Origin: Marchantia polymorpha subsp. ruderalis
Lineage: Eukaryota > Streptophyta > Marchantiopsida > Marchantiales > Marchantiaceae
Assembly (NCBI GenBank): GCA_037833965.1
Contig: AP031354.1
Location: 13,680,001 to 13,744,000 of the forward strand
Reading direction: 5' to 3'
Length of the DNA: 64,000 bases
Shown here: positions 61,333 to 64,000 of the stretch, in pieces
How positions within the stretch are numbered: the stretch's first letter is position 1
Layout of the letters: each line of letters starts with the position of its first letter
Translations under genes and position numbers: made by a program
Notes under the pieces: generated by a model
What the model was told of the DNA's origin: nothing
Seen by the model: only the letters and a program-made list of their open reading frames with translations
Databases searched by the model: none

Positions 61333-61577
61333 TAAAATCAGTGTCAAAACACAAGTACACAGAGAGTCGAGCCAAACTCACTACTCGTAGGTAGACTAAA
61401 AGTCAAAGCTAAGGGGAAAAACCCCGACGCGTAAGGCTCAACTCGAAGAACTGACAGTTCTTCGAGCTCGCCTCGAATATATCCCTGGAAGGTGTCGACT
61501 CCATCCAACGTTTCCCGACTCCAACTCGAACTCAACGTGTCTCCACTCAAATCGACCCAACGTCTCGAGCCATGACA
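61333..61577 (-). repeat. Truncated LTR copy, probably the 5' LTR
   Basis: 245 bases matching 52742-52986 with about eight mismatches counted by eye and no obvious indel. The outer 113 bases present in the 3' LTR are missing on its right side, where unrelated sequence (AGGTGTCACCTAGCTAG) follows. It could be the damaged 5' LTR of the element or a separate LTR relic. Confidence 0.6.
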
Positions 61578-63295
61578 AGGTGTCACCTAGCTAGTAGTAT
61601 AGTAGTAGCCAAAATGTATTGATTTATATTCGTTTGTTATTTTTTTTTGTAGTATGCGGTGGTAATATTTTAGTAGCAAGAATCACAAAGACATTAACTA
61701 AAACGGTTTTGATTCAGCGATTTAATCAATTCAACAATGTGCGTTACACTTTTCACTTGAAAAACTCGAGCATACGAGTGCAAAGTTGCACTATGACTTA
61801 TTTCTATTTAGTAATTATATTTGATAATTAAGGTGACATGAAAGTTTGTCCCAAAACTCTACACCCGATCTTTAACTGCAGATATGATTCTTTGTTCTCT
61901 AGCATTTAGCATAGGAGATGTTACTCAAGTAATCTATACAGCACAGTTTTTTGTTCACTTGCAGGCAAGTTCGACATATGTTACTTTTTTCGAGGATTGA
62001 TGTCGACCTTCACAAGTATCATGCTGCTTCTACAGTTTTCTACGTGACGTGATAATCAAGAAAGAGTGCTCTTAGCAAGGACAAAATTTGATTAATATTC
62101 GTGGTTTAAATACCTCGAGCATAGACTCCGGAGGTTTTTAGACCTCCAGACTCTGGACTAAGAACTGTACTGGCGTTGACATGCTTGACAGTTGAGCTAG
62201 AAGAAAAAACATACCACCAGTTGATAACCTCGAGTACTCTTATTCTCTGTTCTCCAAGATGGAAGGTTCCAGGAAAATGATTCTATGAAAGCGAACTTTG
62301 GAATCTCTGTTGTCAGCGTGACGATATCGTGGGTATCAGCAGAATGATGCATTCACCCAGGTTTCCTCTTCGTTTGCAAAACAAAGTCAAGATCTATACT
62401 CATATTAGACCAATTTCCAATCACATCGAATAGAGAGGAAATAGCTTGTTGTGTTCGCATGTTCATTCACGCGCTTCAACGAGAAGATCTGATTGAATGA
62501 CGCTGCATGTTTTTTCCACGCCCTACCCATCGTAGAGTCTGTCTCCCGGGGATCTTGATACAGCTCAATTCGCATTCTCCCAGTCCGATTGTACACTACT
62601 CAAAGTACTTCCCATCTGAGAAATCTGCGCTTCCATGCATTCTATGAAATTCTGCCTCCACGTCGCACCATGTTTGCTATAAACCAGTCTTTCGGATTTT
62701 AGATTCATTTGCAGAGCTACCAGTTGGGTCACGAGTATACATCAAACACCTCTTTCCGTTCGATTTCACAATAGATACATTTGCAGAGCTACCGGTTGGG
62801 CCACCAGTATACATCAAACACCTCTCTCCTTCGATTTCACAATAGGTTTGCCTTCCTCACAAATGTCAAGTCCCCTTTGTACACGCTATACGATTTTTTT
62901 TGGAAATCGAGTTCCTTGCTTTCTTTTTGATTCAGATCGTTTTTTGTGCCCTGCATTGAATTTCAAACAAATTCATGCTTCCACTTTGCACAATTGTCCT
63001 GCGTTAGTCGTGATTGCTCTTGATCCGATTCTGTGCACAGTTTGGATTAATCTCTGTGTCGCTCCTCATGCAGAGTGCAAGAAGTCTAATGCCTGGCATT
63101 CACAGGAGATGTCACACTGCAACGTGACGGGAAGTTGAGTTTTATTCGGGAGAGCCGGGCTTGCGTATCGAGGAGAGGGACTCTTGTAGCCTCGGTTACA
63201 TTTCACCCGTGTCCTCCTGTGTGAGAGTGGAGGAGAGATTGGAAACTGCAGGTGTGTCAATCGAGAGTCACGCTGCTGAACTCGTCACACTGGGA
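61578..63295. other. Interval before the LRR-like gene
   Basis: Mostly without features. It holds one tandem duplication at 62706-62849. The last few hundred bases are presumably promoter and leader of the gene starting at 63296. Confidence 0.4.
62706..62849 (+). repeat. 72-base tandem duplication
   Basis: The unit starting CATTTGCAGAGCTACC at 62706 is repeated at 62778 with a handful of mismatches; both copies contain AGTATACATCAAACACCTC. It lies about 450 bases upstream of the LRR-like gene. Confidence 0.85.
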
Positions 63296-64000
63296 ATGGA
63301 CTCTGCAGACGAGGAACCGGAGCTTCCTTCCGCTGTCCAGGACCTTCTATGGCGTCTGGAAGGAAAAGGCGAGCCTGTAAGGTTGCTTCCCGATTTATGC
63401 GTCCCAGAGTTTCGGGATTTCTTTCCGGAGCGTGCATCGCTCTCGACGATCATGGGGTGGCGAAGCAAAGTGCGCTTTCGAGTGCTGGAGGCAATCGGCA
63501 ATTGCAACACCATTAAGTATATGTACTTATCACATATTGGTGGCGGGGATATATCGACGTTGACTGCTAGCGAGTGGGAAGCACTTTTTAGATCATTCAG
63601 GTCTCACAACGATTTACGAGTGATAGCTCGTAAATTGAAATGGACTTCAGAAGCGGAAGTAGAGAGCTTCTGTTCACAGCTGGGGCAAAGTCTGAATTCT
63701 TCTAGCTTAGCAGAATTGTCAATTTTCCGCAGCAGATTGAGTGCCAGATGTTTCTTGAATCTCGCCTCAGGACTGCGAGGAAATTCTGAATCTAACCTCA
63801 AGTGTTTAAGCATGTGGGACGCGTGGGATTGGGAGGACTCGAGTGCGGTGAAGCATGTGGCTGACATGATCAAAAGTGCTACTCGATTAGAAACGTTGAA
63901 ATTTGGCTGCTTTGACGCCATGGAGGAGGAGACCGTTGAAATCCTGTCCCAGGCTGTGATCCAGAGCTCGTCTTTGGAAACTATGATCTTAGATAATGTG
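63296..64000 (+). CDS. LRR-like protein, N-terminal part, runs off the window
   Basis: A plus-strand frame from the ATG at 63296 stays open to the right edge, 235 codons. It begins MDSADEEPELPSAVQDLLWRL and then shows irregular leucine-rich-repeat-like spacing: LRVIARKLKW, SLAELSIFRSRLS, NLKCLSMWDAW, RLETLKFGCF and SLETMILDNV. There is no signal peptide, so it is probably intracellular. The frame is also open for about 35 codons upstream of the ATG without another obvious start. LRR proteins with such an N-terminus are often multidomain (for example ROCO or NLR-like), but the rest is outside the window, so the class cannot be stated. Confidence 0.65.
   Translation, partial: MDSADEEPELPSAVQDLLWRLEGKGEPVRLLPDLCVPEFRDFFPERASLSTIMGWRSKVRFRVLEAIGNCNTIKYMYLSHIGGGDISTLTASEWEALFRSFRSHNDLRVIARKLKWTSEAEVESFCSQLGQSLNSSSLAELSIFRSRLSARCFLNLASGLRGNSESNLKCLSMWDAWDWEDSSAVKHVADMIKSATRLETLKFGCFDAMEEETVEILSQAVIQSSSLETMILDNV

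Larger units (their letters stand above)
52742..61577 (-). mobile_element. Ty3/gypsy-type LTR retrotransposon carrying a DNA methyltransferase domain and PHD finger
   Basis: Reading on the minus strand the order is 5' LTR fragment (61333-61577), a leader of about 2.4 kb, gag-protease (58912-56495), C5 methyltransferase domain, reverse transcriptase thumb, RNase H, integrase, PHD finger, purine tract and 3' LTR. The RNase H-before-integrase order and domain types mark Ty3/gypsy. Except for one frameshift near 53815, all coding parts share one frame, interrupted by stops at 56495, 55367, 54716 and 53951. The reverse transcriptase palm is absent, so the copy cannot move alone. The 5' limit is uncertain because the right LTR piece lacks its outer 110 bases and no primer-binding site was recognised. 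Confidence 0.75.

Overview
This window looks like nuclear DNA of a land plant, most likely a non-seed plant (a bryophyte such as a liverwort is my guess, at low confidence). The evidence is spliced genes with GT-AG introns, a plant-only LOB-domain gene, a CHX-type cation/H+ exchanger, an SDP1-type triacylglycerol lipase, a plastid-type ABC1 kinase, short TTTAGGG telomere-like runs, and long AT-rich intergenic tracts with transposon remains. No rRNA, tRNA or CRISPR array is visible.

Layout. 1-2555: GC-rich 5' region leading into a CHX exchanger gene (2556-5457, +, three exons). 5458-12442: gene-poor, becoming very AT-rich. 12443-12832: a single-exon LOB/LBD gene on the minus strand with an altered GAS block. 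16040-19129: an SDP1-like lipase gene (minus, three exons). 20880-23330: AT-rich desert. 24389-30656: a 14-exon ABC1-type kinase gene (+); the exon phases I worked out give a closed frame of 872 codons plus stop. 33410-34204: an intronless, secreted GH46 chitosanase very close to the Streptomyces type, which is a horizontal-transfer candidate. 35.7-40.7 kb: AT-rich, with a hAT-like transposase remnant. 40.5-43.7 kb: tandem and dispersed repeats, including a GC-rich block of diverged repeat units, a perfect hairpin, telomere-like repeats and a possible degenerate LTR. 46964-47203: an orphan exon resembling the SUEL lectin domain. 51.1-51.5 kb: tandem repeats. 52.6-61.6 kb: a Ty3/gypsy-type LTR retrotransposon on the minus strand. 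63296 to the right edge: the start of an LRR-like protein that runs out of the window.

The most unusual object is the retrotransposon. Its gag-protease frame continues, in the same frame, into a DNMT3-like C5 cytosine methyltransferase domain, then directly into the reverse transcriptase thumb, RNase H and integrase. A C-terminal PHD finger follows after one frameshift. In this copy the C-terminal half of the methyltransferase and the catalytic core of reverse transcriptase (no YxDD) are missing, apparently through one internal in-frame deletion. Four in-frame stops and one frameshift further break it, so it is a decayed, non-autonomous member of a family that presumably carried a full methyltransferase. 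A DNA-modifying enzyme and a chromatin-reading finger on one element suggest that it acted on its own chromatin state; that is inference.

The host genes are unrelated housekeeping functions (ion and pH homeostasis, lipid mobilisation, plastid kinase, transcription factor, cell-wall/chitosan hydrolysis) and form no operon-like unit.
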